Below, in pieces: positions 1-5,817 of a DNA stretch of 8,368 nt (positions are counted from its first letter, which is position 1; every line of letters begins with the position of its first letter). The DNA comes from an uncultured Lachnospiraceae bacterium. Lineage in GTDB: Bacteria > Bacillota > Clostridia > Lachnospirales > Lachnospiraceae. The notes below the pieces were generated by a model, which was given only the letters and a program-made list of their open reading frames with translations, was not told the DNA's origin and searched no databases. The position numbers and the translations under genes were made by a program. The stretch is taken from assembly GCA_900554205.1 (NCBI GenBank), contig USGM01000124.1, positions 1-8,368 on the forward strand, written 5' to 3'.

Positions 1-270
1 CTCCAGTGGCATCCGGCATTTTATGCGGGAGTGCAGCTCGAACTGGAGAAGGAGGGAAGCGTAATGAGTGAAGAATTTGAAAGTCTGTTGAATGAGAAGC
101 TTGCAATGCGGGAGGAGCGGGGGAGAAGCATCGGTCTCCGCGAGGGCAGGCTCGCAGAAAAGCGAGCAACTGCTGCGAATCTGAAGAAAATCAACATGCC
201 CGTAGAGCAGATCGCGGAGATTGTTGAGGAGAGCCTTGAAACAGTGGAGCAGTGGCTGGCAGGGGCATGA
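1..270 (+). pseudogene. 3' remnant of an Rpn/PD-(D/E)XK-type nuclease family gene, probably internally deleted
   Basis: The frame is open from the first base to a TGA at 268-270, so the true start lies outside the window. The first residues read LQWHPAFYAGVQLELEKEG. As I recall it, WHPAFYAG-(I/V)-Q-(I/L)-E is close to the N-terminus of a Lachnospiraceae family of PD-(D/E)XK/Rpn-like proteins. The rest, from about position 64, is a charged E/R-rich helix followed by KKINMPVEQIAEIVEESLE, a short helix-turn-helix-like tail typical of the C-terminus of those proteins. The central nuclease domain (acidic and Lys catalytic residues), normally well over a hundred residues, is absent, so the frame looks like an in-frame fusion of the two ends. 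A GGAGGG at 51-56 precedes the ATG at 64, so a 68-residue tail protein could still be made. The family match is from memory; an intact short protein of unknown function is the alternative. Confidence 0.5.
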
Positions 271-311
271 CGGAAAGCTTCACGGCAGAAGGCTCCTAAG
301 ATTCCGATAGC

Positions 312-340
312 TTGCAAGACGGTGGAATCCATGATAAAAT
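312..340 (+). promoter_or_regulatory. Sigma-A-type promoter for the vanZ-like/NYN/rarA cluster
   Basis: TTGCAA (312-317) and TAAAAT (335-340) are separated by exactly 17 nt, matching 4/6 and 5/6 of the -35 and -10 consensus. A TGA at 332-334 supplies an extended -10 (TGn). Transcription would begin near 347, giving a leader of about 33 nt before the ATG at 380. No second convincing promoter was seen in the short gaps between the three downstream genes. Confidence 0.6.
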
Positions 341-359
341 TTTCTCTGTACAGAGAAAA
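340..359. promoter_or_regulatory. 20-bp perfect palindrome, operator-like, over the transcription start
   Basis: TTTTCTCTGTACAGAGAAAA is identical to its own reverse complement over all 20 bases. It begins at the last base of the -10 box and spans the predicted start site (about 347), ending one base before the AAGGAG ribosome binding site at 361-366. This is the classic position for a repressor-dimer operator. An RNA hairpin is less likely, because transcription would start inside the repeat and contain only part of it. It is not followed by a T-tract, so it is not an intrinsic terminator. The binding protein is unknown. Confidence 0.55.
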
Positions 360-379
360 GAAGGAGCTGGAAGTTTATT

Positions 380-793
380 ATGGGAAAATATTTATACTGG
401 ATTGTGGAGCAGATTGCGCGGGTACATAACTGGCTGTTAAAGCTGAATGATGCTTACGAATACAATTTTTCTGATAAGGAGCTGCATTTTCTGATTATAG
501 GTGCGCTCGGAATGGCGATGATCTTTGTGGTATATCCATTTTTTAAGTGGCTGGCGCGGAAGAATCATGTCATGGTTATCAGCTGGATTTATGTGTTTAC
601 CCTGATTATTGTTATCACCTTTGCCATTGAGATAGGACAGAGGGTGACCAATACAGGCGTGATGGAGTTCGCGGATATCATGTTTGGCGTGATGGGATTT
701 ATCTGCATGTTTTTGGTGTTTGCATTCATCAGGGAAATATGGCATCTTATCAGAAAGCTGCTGAACAGAAGAAATAAGGAAGAGCAGGAGTGA
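380..793 (+). CDS. Small VanZ-like membrane protein
   Basis: A 137-residue protein with three predicted hydrophobic helices at about residues 36-58, 64-86 and 97-120, and a basic C-terminal tail (RKLLNRRNK) likely on the cytoplasmic side. The motif spacing resembles VanZ-like proteins: DKELHF (32-37) before helix 1, EIGQR (84-88) at the end of helix 2, and a conserved-type Asp (D99) entering helix 3. VanZ is known from glycopeptide resistance clusters, where it gives low-level teicoplanin resistance by an unclear mechanism; most VanZ-like proteins have no assigned role. The helix count is slightly low for the family. The ATG at 380 follows AAGGAG (361-366) at a rather long 13-nt spacing. The TGA lies 17 nt before the NYN gene, so the two are probably co-transcribed. 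Membrane location is secure; the VanZ assignment is moderate and resistance should not be inferred. Confidence 0.7.
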   Translation: MGKYLYWIVEQIARVHNWLLKLNDAYEYNFSDKELHFLIIGALGMAMIFVVYPFFKWLARKNHVMVISWIYVFTLIIVITFAIEIGQRVTNTGVMEFADIMFGVMGFICMFLVFAFIREIWHLIRKLLNRRNKEEQE

Positions 794-797
794 AAAC

Positions 798-805
798 AGG
801 AGGGG
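798..805 (+). promoter_or_regulatory. Ribosome binding site that sets the NYN start
   Basis: AGGAGGGG lies 5 nt before the ATG at 811. It favours ATG 811 over the in-frame GTG at 790, which overlaps the preceding stop codon and has no comparable site. Confidence 0.8.
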
Positions 806-810
806 TGAAA

Positions 811-1764
811 ATGGAGGAGGTTGTTGAAAACCTTACGGCGGAGAGAATGCAGTTTGCGGTGTTGATCGATGCGGATAACATCAGTTCCAAATATGCGGCA
901 ACAATTTTTGAGGAGCTGGAGAAGTTCGGGTTATCGACCTATCGAAGGATTTACGGAAACTGGTCTAAGAGCAATGGATGGAATGAGGGGCTTTTACTGG
1001 AATATTCGATCATGCCGGTGCAGCAGTTCTCTTATACGACAGGGAAGAATGCGACGGACATGGCAATGGTCATTGATTCGATGGATATTCTCTATAAGAA
1101 CAAGGTGCAGGGCTTCTGTCTGGTGACGAGTGACAGCGATTTTACCAGACTTGCCATGCGCCTGCGGGAGGAGAATATGTTCGTTCTGGGCATGGGCGAG
1201 TCGAAGACGCCGCTTGCATTGACGAGAGCCTGTAACAAATTTATACATCTGAACCTCGTAGCAGAGCAGAATAAGGCGTTGGAGGGCAATGAGAATCTTG
1301 AGGGAACGGAGGAGCAGAATGTGACCTCCATTCAGGAGGTGCGGCAGGCGATTCTCGCCCTGATTAACGAGAATGATGGCAAACAGGTCGATCTAGCACG
1401 CATTGGAAACCGATTGAACGATAAATTTTCGGATTTTGATGTGCGAAATTACGGCTATACAAAGCTGAGTACCATGGTGGCACAGGAGCTGCCTGATCTG
1501 AGTGTGAAGAAGGTCAATAATCAGCATTATGTCGAGCGGCGCTCCACGCTGACGAAGACGGAGCTGGAGAGAGAGATCTATAATCTGATCGAGAAGAGCG
1601 GTGGTGTCATTGACAATCTGTCCACTCTGAATGATGAGCTTCATAAGAAGTACAAGCAGCTCGACTTTAAACAGTTTGGGTTCAGCAGAATATCAAGTTT
1701 TCTGCGCAGTATGAAATCGGTCACCGTTCATGAAAATCAGGTGACGCTAAAGGACGGAAAGTAG
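811..1764 (+). CDS. NYN-domain putative RNase with two C-terminal LOTUS/OST-HTH domains
   Basis: A 317-residue soluble protein. Residues about 13-150 form a NYN (PIN-like, LabA/MARF1-type) nuclease fold. Acidic metal-site candidates are D20 and D22 in LIDADN, D83 in NATDMAMVID, and D108/D110 in VTSDSDF, so the catalytic set looks intact. An acidic linker (about 152-172, rich in E and N) leads to two winged-helix OST-HTH/LOTUS modules: about 174-243 (with NYGYTKLSTMV) and about 247-317 (with QFGFSRISSFL). The repeated (Y/F)G(Y/F)xx(L/I)S signature marks them as a pair. NYN domains are known or predicted metal-dependent RNases and LOTUS domains bind RNA, including G-quadruplex RNA, so a structured-RNA endonuclease is the likely role; the substrate is unknown. 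The start at ATG 811 is chosen for its strong ribosome binding site. rarA begins 15 nt after its TAG. Confidence 0.85.
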   Translation: MEEVVENLTAERMQFAVLIDADNISSKYAATIFEELEKFGLSTYRRIYGNWSKSNGWNEGLLLEYSIMPVQQFSYTTGKNATDMAMVIDSMDILYKNKVQGFCLVTSDSDFTRLAMRLREENMFVLGMGESKTPLALTRACNKFIHLNLVAEQNKALEGNENLEGTEEQNVTSIQEVRQAILALINENDGKQVDLARIGNRLNDKFSDFDVRNYGYTKLSTMVAQELPDLSVKKVNNQHYVERRSTLTKTELEREIYNLIEKSGGVIDNLSTLNDELHKKYKQLDFKQFGFSRISSFLRSMKSVTVHENQVTLKDGK

Positions 1765-1779
1765 CAGAGAGAAGGCAGC

Positions 1780-3117
1780 ATGGACATTTTTGAATATATG
1801 CGCAGCACGAATATGGAGAAGGAAGCGCCGCTTGCAGCGCGGATGCGTCCGAGGACGCTGGACGAGGTGGTCGGGCAGGAGCACATCATAGGCAGGGACA
1901 AGCTGCTTTACCGCGCCATCAAGGCGGACAAGATCAGCTCGATCATCTTTTACGGACCTCCCGGTACCGGGAAAACGACGCTGGCAAAGGTCATAGCGAA
2001 TACGACAAGTGCGGAGTTTACCCAGATTAATGCGACGGTTGCCGGGAAAAAGGACATGGAGGAGGTCGTTGCAAAGGCGAAGGATCTGCAGGGGATGTAT
2101 GGAAAGCGAACGATCCTGTTCATTGACGAGATACATCGCTTTAATAAGAGCCAGCAGGATTATCTGCTTCCCTTCGTCGAGGACGGCACGCTGATTCTGA
2201 TTGGCGCGACGACGGAGAATCCGTATTTTGAAGTCAACGGGGCTTTGATTTCCCGCTCTGTTATCTTTGAACTGAAGCCGATTCCGCCGGAGTCGATCAA
2301 GGAGCTGATCAGGAAGGCGGTCTACGACAGTGACAGAGGCATGGGTGCCTATGACGCGGTGATTGACGATGCCGCTGTGGATTTCCTTGCGGAGCTTTCC
2401 GGCGGGGATGCAAGACATGCCCTGAATGCGGTTGAACTTGGCATTATGACGACGGAGAGAAACGCTTCCGACGGCAAAATTCACATTACACTTGAGGTTG
2501 CGCAGGAGTGTATTCAGAAGAGGACGCTCCGCTATGACAAAACCGGTGACAACCATTATGATACGATTTCGGCATTTATCAAGAGCATGAGAGGCTCTGA
2601 CCCGGACGCGGCAGTGTATTATCTGGCGAGAATGCTGTATGCCGGGGAAGAGGTCGCATTCATTGCGAGACGTATTATGATATGTGCGGCGGAGGATGTG
2701 GGAAATGCTGACCCGCAGGCGCTTGTCGTGGCGACAAATGCCTCTATGGCGGTGGAACGTATCGGAATGCCGGAGGCGCAGATCATTCTGGCGCAGGCTG
2801 CCGCTTATGTGGCGTGTGCGCCGAAGAGCAATGCAAGCTGTGAAGCGATTTTCAGTGCGATGCAGGCGGTGGAAAGGACAGGAAATCTGCCGATTCCGAC
2901 CCATCTGCAGGATGCACATTATAAAGGAGCGGCGAAATTGGGACACGGTACAGGCTATAAGTATGCACATGATTATCCTAACCATTATGTGAGACAGCAG
3001 TATCTGCCTTACGAGCTGGATGGACAGGAGTTTTACAAACCGTCCGGAAATGGCTATGAGGTAAAGATCAGAGAGCATATGAAGAAAATAAAATCCGAGG
3101 CAGAGCAGGAGAACTAG
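1780..3117 (+). CDS. rarA: Replication-associated recombination protein A (RarA/MgsA), AAA+ ATPase
   Basis: A 445-residue protein of normal length for RarA (bacterial homologue of Mgs1/WRNIP1), which acts on single-stranded DNA ends and gaps at stalled replication forks. Visible motifs in order are the N-terminal PLAARMRPRTLDEVVGQ, Walker A GPPGTGKTT (59-67, K65), Walker B LFIDEIHRFNK (113-123, D116/E117), sensor 1 GATTENP (142-148), the arginine finger in ISRS (R159), and sensor 2 GGDAR (208-212). The C-terminal half contains the family's conserved stretches SMRGSDPDAAVYYLARML, RRIMICAAEDVG and the HYKGAAKLGHGTGYKYAHDYP region of the tetramerisation domain. The ATG at 1780 is preceded by AGAAGG (1770-1775). 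The gene follows the NYN gene by 15 nt. Its TAG shares the CTAG at 3114-3117 with the convergent gene. No frameshift or missing key residue was seen. Confidence 0.96.
   Translation: MDIFEYMRSTNMEKEAPLAARMRPRTLDEVVGQEHIIGRDKLLYRAIKADKISSIIFYGPPGTGKTTLAKVIANTTSAEFTQINATVAGKKDMEEVVAKAKDLQGMYGKRTILFIDEIHRFNKSQQDYLLPFVEDGTLILIGATTENPYFEVNGALISRSVIFELKPIPPESIKELIRKAVYDSDRGMGAYDAVIDDAAVDFLAELSGGDARHALNAVELGIMTTERNASDGKIHITLEVAQECIQKRTLRYDKTGDNHYDTISAFIKSMRGSDPDAAVYYLARMLYAGEEVAFIARRIMICAAEDVGNADPQALVVATNASMAVERIGMPEAQIILAQAAAYVACAPKSNASCEAIFSAMQAVERTGNLPIPTHLQDAHYKGAAKLGHGTGYKYAHDYPNHYVRQQYLPYELDGQEFYKPSGNGYEVKIREHMKKIKSEAEQEN
3114..3117. other. Shared CTAG: overlapping convergent stop codons
   Basis: The tetranucleotide CTAG gives TAG at 3115-3117 for rarA on the plus strand and TAG at 3116-3114 for the DUF4364 gene on the minus strand. 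The two reading frames therefore overlap by 4 bp, with no intergenic space for a terminator. Confidence 0.95.
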
Positions 3118-3629
3118 AAGAGCTGCTGAATCAGATATTGGTAAATATTCTGGTTCTTCTTCTGCCAGTTGTCGCAGATTGCGGCGGCTGTCGGCTCGTC
3201 GGGAACGGACAGAGTGATGTCAACTACACGGATGCCTCTGTCCTTTGCAACCAGATGAGCCTCGTATTCGCCCGAGGTGGACTTATAATAGTCGCCCAGC
3301 ACGGAGACTTCATTGCGCAGTGAAAATTCATTTTCGCGGAAATAGGTGTTGATCTCCTGCTTGATGGTGTCGCTGATACGGTTCTGGAAGAAATTGAGAG
3401 TATCGCGTCCCTCGTCGGTGATCGCAAGGTGCGTGCGGTTGCGTATGGTCTCAGAGGAGATCATGTTGGCGTCGGTCAGTTCGTTGATCACCTGCTGGAG
3501 GGTCAGAAAATTCGTATATTCACGGCCGAGGATAAAATCGCTGACCTGAGCGGTCGTCATGGGAAAGCTGACACGGTTCAGCATGTAGAGTACGATAAGT
3601 TTATAGAGAGTTAAAGGGTCTTGTATCAT
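3114..3629 (-). CDS. DUF4364 family winged-helix protein
   Basis: A 171-residue soluble protein matching the clostridial DUF4364 family. Residues 1-80 look like a winged helix: a helix in TLYKLIVLYMLNRVSFPMT, a recognition-type helix around LTLQQVINELTDANMI (42-57), and a wing at NRTHLAITDEG (64-74). Residues about 100-171 form a mixed strand/helix domain (LGDYYKS, EYEAHLVAKD, VVDITLSVPDE) that could bind a ligand or mediate dimerisation. The family is usually regarded as a putative transcriptional regulator; no target is established. The ATG at 3627-3629 overlaps the upstream gene's TGA as ATGA and has GAGG at 3635-3638, indicating translational coupling. The gene is last in the malic enzyme operon and its TAG is antiparallel to the rarA stop. 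Confidence 0.85.
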   Translation of the reverse strand: MIQDPLTLYKLIVLYMLNRVSFPMTTAQVSDFILGREYTNFLTLQQVINELTDANMISSETIRNRTHLAITDEGRDTLNFFQNRISDTIKQEINTYFRENEFSLRNEVSVLGDYYKSTSGEYEAHLVAKDRGIRVVDITLSVPDEPTAAAICDNWQKKNQNIYQYLIQQLF

Positions 3630-4558
3630 AATTTCCTCACAATTCTATCGCCCTGACGGGCATTTCTCTTTTTCATGAGCGCGTGCAGACTGTTGAGCAC
3701 GTCGCGTTTGTCGGCGCTCCATTGTGGAGCAATCAGTATTTTTTTCGGGCCGTCCCCAGTCACACGATGTACGACAATATCGGGAGAGAGTACCTCCAGA
3801 CAGCTTGTCACGATCTCAAGATAGGCATCCTTCGTCAGTACATCAAAATCCCCATTCCTGTAGCAATCCGCCAGATCGGTGTTTTCCAGTACATGCAAAA
3901 GCTGCAGCTTTATGCCGAAGGGATGAAAAGCATTCAGGTATTGAACAGTCTCGAGCATCTGGGCTTCAGTTTCTCCGGGAAGCCCCAGAATGACATGAAC
4001 GATGACGGGAATGCCGATCGCGTTCAGGCGCGTCACAGCAGCTTCAAAGCAGGGGAGCTCATAGCCTCTGCGGATAAAGTCCGCCGTGCGCTGATGGATG
4101 GTCTGCAGACCGAGCTCTATCCAGATAAATTTATCGGGAAAGCGTTCCTTTAAGGAGGAGAGCAGGTCAAGCACTTCCTCAGGAAGGCAATCCGGGCGTG
4201 TGGCAATCGAAATGCCGCACACCAGAGGATAAGAAAGAGCCTCCGTGTAAACTTTTTCAAGGTAGCTGTAAGGGGCATAGGTGTTCGTGTATGCCTGAAA
4301 ATAGGCGATAATGCAGGGAGATGTCATGTCCGGCAGTTTGTCGGCAATTTTGCGGATTCCCGATGTGAGATCGCCTGCGAAGTCACCGCTTCCGCCTTCG
4401 CTACAGAAGATACAGCCCCGAGTGCCCAGCGTGCCGTCCCGGTTGGGACAGCTCATATGGGCATTCAGGGCCACTTTATAGCATTTATGCTGATAGGTAT
4501 TTTTACACCATGCATCCAGAGAATAATAGGGTTTGCCGTGCCAGTCTGTCTGTGACAT
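3626..4558 (-). CDS. TIGR01212 family radical SAM protein (YhcC/YtqA-like)
   Basis: A 310-residue protein that fits the TIGR01212 family (E. coli YhcC, B. subtilis YtqA). The N-terminus contains the family's SCPNRDGTLGTRGCIFCSEGG region. Candidate [4Fe-4S] ligands are C37, C49 and C52, a CX11CX2C spacing longer than the usual radical SAM CX3CX2C but normal for this family. Further blocks are IAYFQAYTNTYAP (TIM-barrel strand 2 region), ISIATRPDCLP, WIELGLQT and VHVILGLPGET, the last being a SAM-binding-type strand. The molecular function of the family is not settled; RNA or small-molecule modification is possible. The ATG at 4558 is preferred over an upstream in-frame ATG at 4651 because GGAGG lies just before it and the upstream extension lies inside the malic enzyme gene. 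It sits 10 nt after malic enzyme and overlaps DUF4364 by 4 nt. Confidence 0.92.
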   Translation of the reverse strand: MSQTDWHGKPYYSLDAWCKNTYQHKCYKVALNAHMSCPNRDGTLGTRGCIFCSEGGSGDFAGDLTSGIRKIADKLPDMTSPCIIAYFQAYTNTYAPYSYLEKVYTEALSYPLVCGISIATRPDCLPEEVLDLLSSLKERFPDKFIWIELGLQTIHQRTADFIRRGYELPCFEAAVTRLNAIGIPVIVHVILGLPGETEAQMLETVQYLNAFHPFGIKLQLLHVLENTDLADCYRNGDFDVLTKDAYLEIVTSCLEVLSPDIVVHRVTGDGPKKILIAPQWSADKRDVLNSLHALMKKRNARQGDRIVRKL

Positions 4559-4562
4559 ACAA

Positions 4563-4567
4563 CCTCC
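4563..4567 (-). promoter_or_regulatory. Ribosome binding site that sets the radical SAM start
   Basis: On the minus strand GGAGG is followed by TTGT and the ATG at 4558. It occupies nearly all of the 10-nt gap between the malic enzyme stop (4569-4571) and this start, so it rules in the short N-terminus. Confidence 0.8.
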
Positions 4568-4568
4568 G

Positions 4569-5720
4569 TTAGCGGATATGGGATTTGACAGCTTCTGCGA
4601 CAAGATCAGCGACTCTCGGGTCGAAGGCCTCCGGCATAATGTTGTCCTCATTCAGTTCACTCTCGGGAACAAGACCGGCAATCGCTTCGGCGGCAGCCAG
4701 CTTCATTTCCTCTGTGATCTGCGTGGCACGTCCCTCCAGAGCGCCCTTGAAAATTCCGGGGAAGGCAACCACGTTGTTTACCTGATTCGGGAAATCGCTT
4801 CTGCCGGTTCCGACAACACGCGCGCCGGCAGCCTTTGCAACATCGGGCATGATTTCAGGCACCGGGTTTGCCATGGCAAACAATATGGAATCAGGGTTCA
4901 TGGAGGCGACCATCTCGGGAGTCACAATATTGGGGGCTGAGACTCCGACGAAAATATCCGCACTCTTCAGGGCATCTGCGAGAGTACCGGTCTCGTTGTT
5001 CGGGTTTGTGACCTCTGTCATCTTCTGCTGCATCCAGTTCAGTCCTTCGGTTTCTTTCGATATAATGCCTACCTTGTCGCACATGACGATGTTGGGGAAG
5101 CCGTAGGTCAGAAGCAGCTTTGTGATGGCAACACCGGCGCTTCCGGCACCGTTGACAACGACCTTGCAATCCTCCTTGCGCTTCTTAACAACCTTAAGAC
5201 CATTGATGATACCGGCGAGCACGACAATGGCTGTACCGTGCTGGTCATCATGGAAGACGGGAATATCAAGGGTTGCCTTGAGTCTTTCTTCGATTTCAAA
5301 GCATCTGGGTGCGCTGATGTCCTCAAGGTTGATTCCGCCGAAGCCCGGGGCAAGCCAAGTGACAGCCTTGATGATCTCTTCGGTGTCCTGAGTGTCGAGG
5401 CAGATCGGTACAGCGTTGACACCGCCGAACTCCTTGAACAGTACAGCCTTTCCCTCCATGACCGGCATTGCGGCGTGAGGGCCTATATTTCCGAGACCGA
5501 GGACAGCACTGCCGTCGGAAACGACAGCGACGGTATTTGCCTTCATCGTATATTTGTAGGCTGCCTCCTTATCCTGGGCAATGACCTTACAGGGCTCTGC
5601 AACGCCGGGAGTATAGGCGATTGCAAGATCCTCGCGGTTCTTTACCGGCGCCTTTGCAGTCGTCTCGAGCTTTCCATTCCACTTCTCATGCATCAGCAGT
5701 GCTTTTTCGTTGGTTGTCAT
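4569..5720 (-). CDS. Malic enzyme, NAD(P)-dependent (oxaloacetate-decarboxylating)
   Basis: A 383-residue protein, the usual size of short bacterial malic enzymes such as B. subtilis YtsJ. It converts malate to pyruvate and CO2 with reduction of NAD(P)+, in the cytoplasm. The N-terminal catalytic domain (about 1-165) shows YTPGVAEPC with catalytic Tyr Y36, the Lys K91 in MEGKAVLFKEFGG, and divalent metal ligands E133 and D134 in NLEDISAPRCFEIE and D159 in FHDDQHGTA. The NAD(P)-binding Rossmann domain has GAGSAG at 191-196, followed by FVGVSAP, FAMANPVPEI and FPNQVNNVVAFPGIFKGAL. Cofactor preference (NAD or NADP) cannot be decided from the sequence alone. The ATG at 5720 follows AAGAGGT (5727-5733) by 6 nt; an upstream in-frame ATG at 5765 has no ribosome binding site and lies too near the promoter. 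First gene of a three-gene operon. Confidence 0.95.
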   Translation of the reverse strand: MTTNEKALLMHEKWNGKLETTAKAPVKNREDLAIAYTPGVAEPCKVIAQDKEAAYKYTMKANTVAVVSDGSAVLGLGNIGPHAAMPVMEGKAVLFKEFGGVNAVPICLDTQDTEEIIKAVTWLAPGFGGINLEDISAPRCFEIEERLKATLDIPVFHDDQHGTAIVVLAGIINGLKVVKKRKEDCKVVVNGAGSAGVAITKLLLTYGFPNIVMCDKVGIISKETEGLNWMQQKMTEVTNPNNETGTLADALKSADIFVGVSAPNIVTPEMVASMNPDSILFAMANPVPEIMPDVAKAAGARVVGTGRSDFPNQVNNVVAFPGIFKGALEGRATQITEEMKLAAAEAIAGLVPESELNEDNIMPEAFDPRVADLVAEAVKSHIR

Positions 5721-5773
5721 GATATTACCTCTTTTCTGGTTTTTATTCGGTCTGTCTTGAAACAATTACAACC

Positions 5774-5802
5774 ATCATATAATATTTCATAGTCCTTCGC
5801 AA
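5774..5802 (-). promoter_or_regulatory. Promoter of the malic enzyme operon
   Basis: Read on the minus strand, TTGCGA (5802-5797) and TATGAT (5779-5774) are separated by 17 nt, matching 4/6 and 5/6 of consensus. The start site would be near 5767, giving a leader of roughly 47 nt before ATG 5720. Confidence 0.55.
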
Positions 5803-5806
5803 GGAC
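5792..5806. repeat. Perfect 6-bp inverted repeat overlapping the malic enzyme -35
   Basis: GTCCTT-CGC-AAGGAC has a 6-bp stem and 3-nt loop. It lies 11 nt past the acyltransferase stop on the minus strand and covers the -35 box of the malic enzyme promoter. It is not followed by a T-run in either direction (TATGAAATATT on the minus strand), so it is a poor intrinsic terminator. It may be a weak 3' stabilising hairpin for the acyltransferase message or a regulator site. Confidence 0.4.
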
Positions 5807-5817
5807 ATTTGAGCGAT

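Noticed and set aside
300..329. GATTCC...GGAATC inverted repeat with an 18-nt loop as a terminator for the first gene
   Set aside because: The stem is only 6 bp with a long loop and no T-run directly after it, and it overlaps the -35 region of the next promoter.
21..332. Ser/Phe-rich minus-strand open frame of 103 codons at the left edge
   Set aside because: Low-complexity composition is the antisense of an E/K-rich helix; no supporting start signal.
380..793. Glycopeptide (teicoplanin) resistance gene vanZ
   Set aside because: Only general VanZ-like motif spacing is present and no other van genes are nearby; resistance cannot be inferred.
1747..3078. A 443-codon minus-strand open frame opposite rarA
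   Set aside because: It is the mirror of a strongly conserved gene, has Arg/His/Ile-rich composition typical of antisense frames, no ribosome binding site and no recognisable domain.
3132..3152. A/T-rich hairpin as the rarA terminator
   Set aside because: The stem has a bulge and is weak, and the following tract (GTTCTTCTTCT) is interrupted; kept only as a possibility within the CTAG finding.
3683..4153. A 156-codon plus-strand open frame opposite the radical SAM gene
   Set aside because: Antisense shadow; the minus-strand frame carries the family motifs.
4559..4651. Upstream extension of the radical SAM protein (31 codons inside the malic enzyme gene)
   Set aside because: The GGAGG directly before ATG 4558 and the 10-nt gap explain the start; the extension has no family-like sequence.
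5238..5792. A 184-codon plus-strand open frame opposite malic enzyme
   Set aside because: Antisense shadow of a clear enzyme gene; no ribosome binding site or domain, and the promoter found there points the other way.
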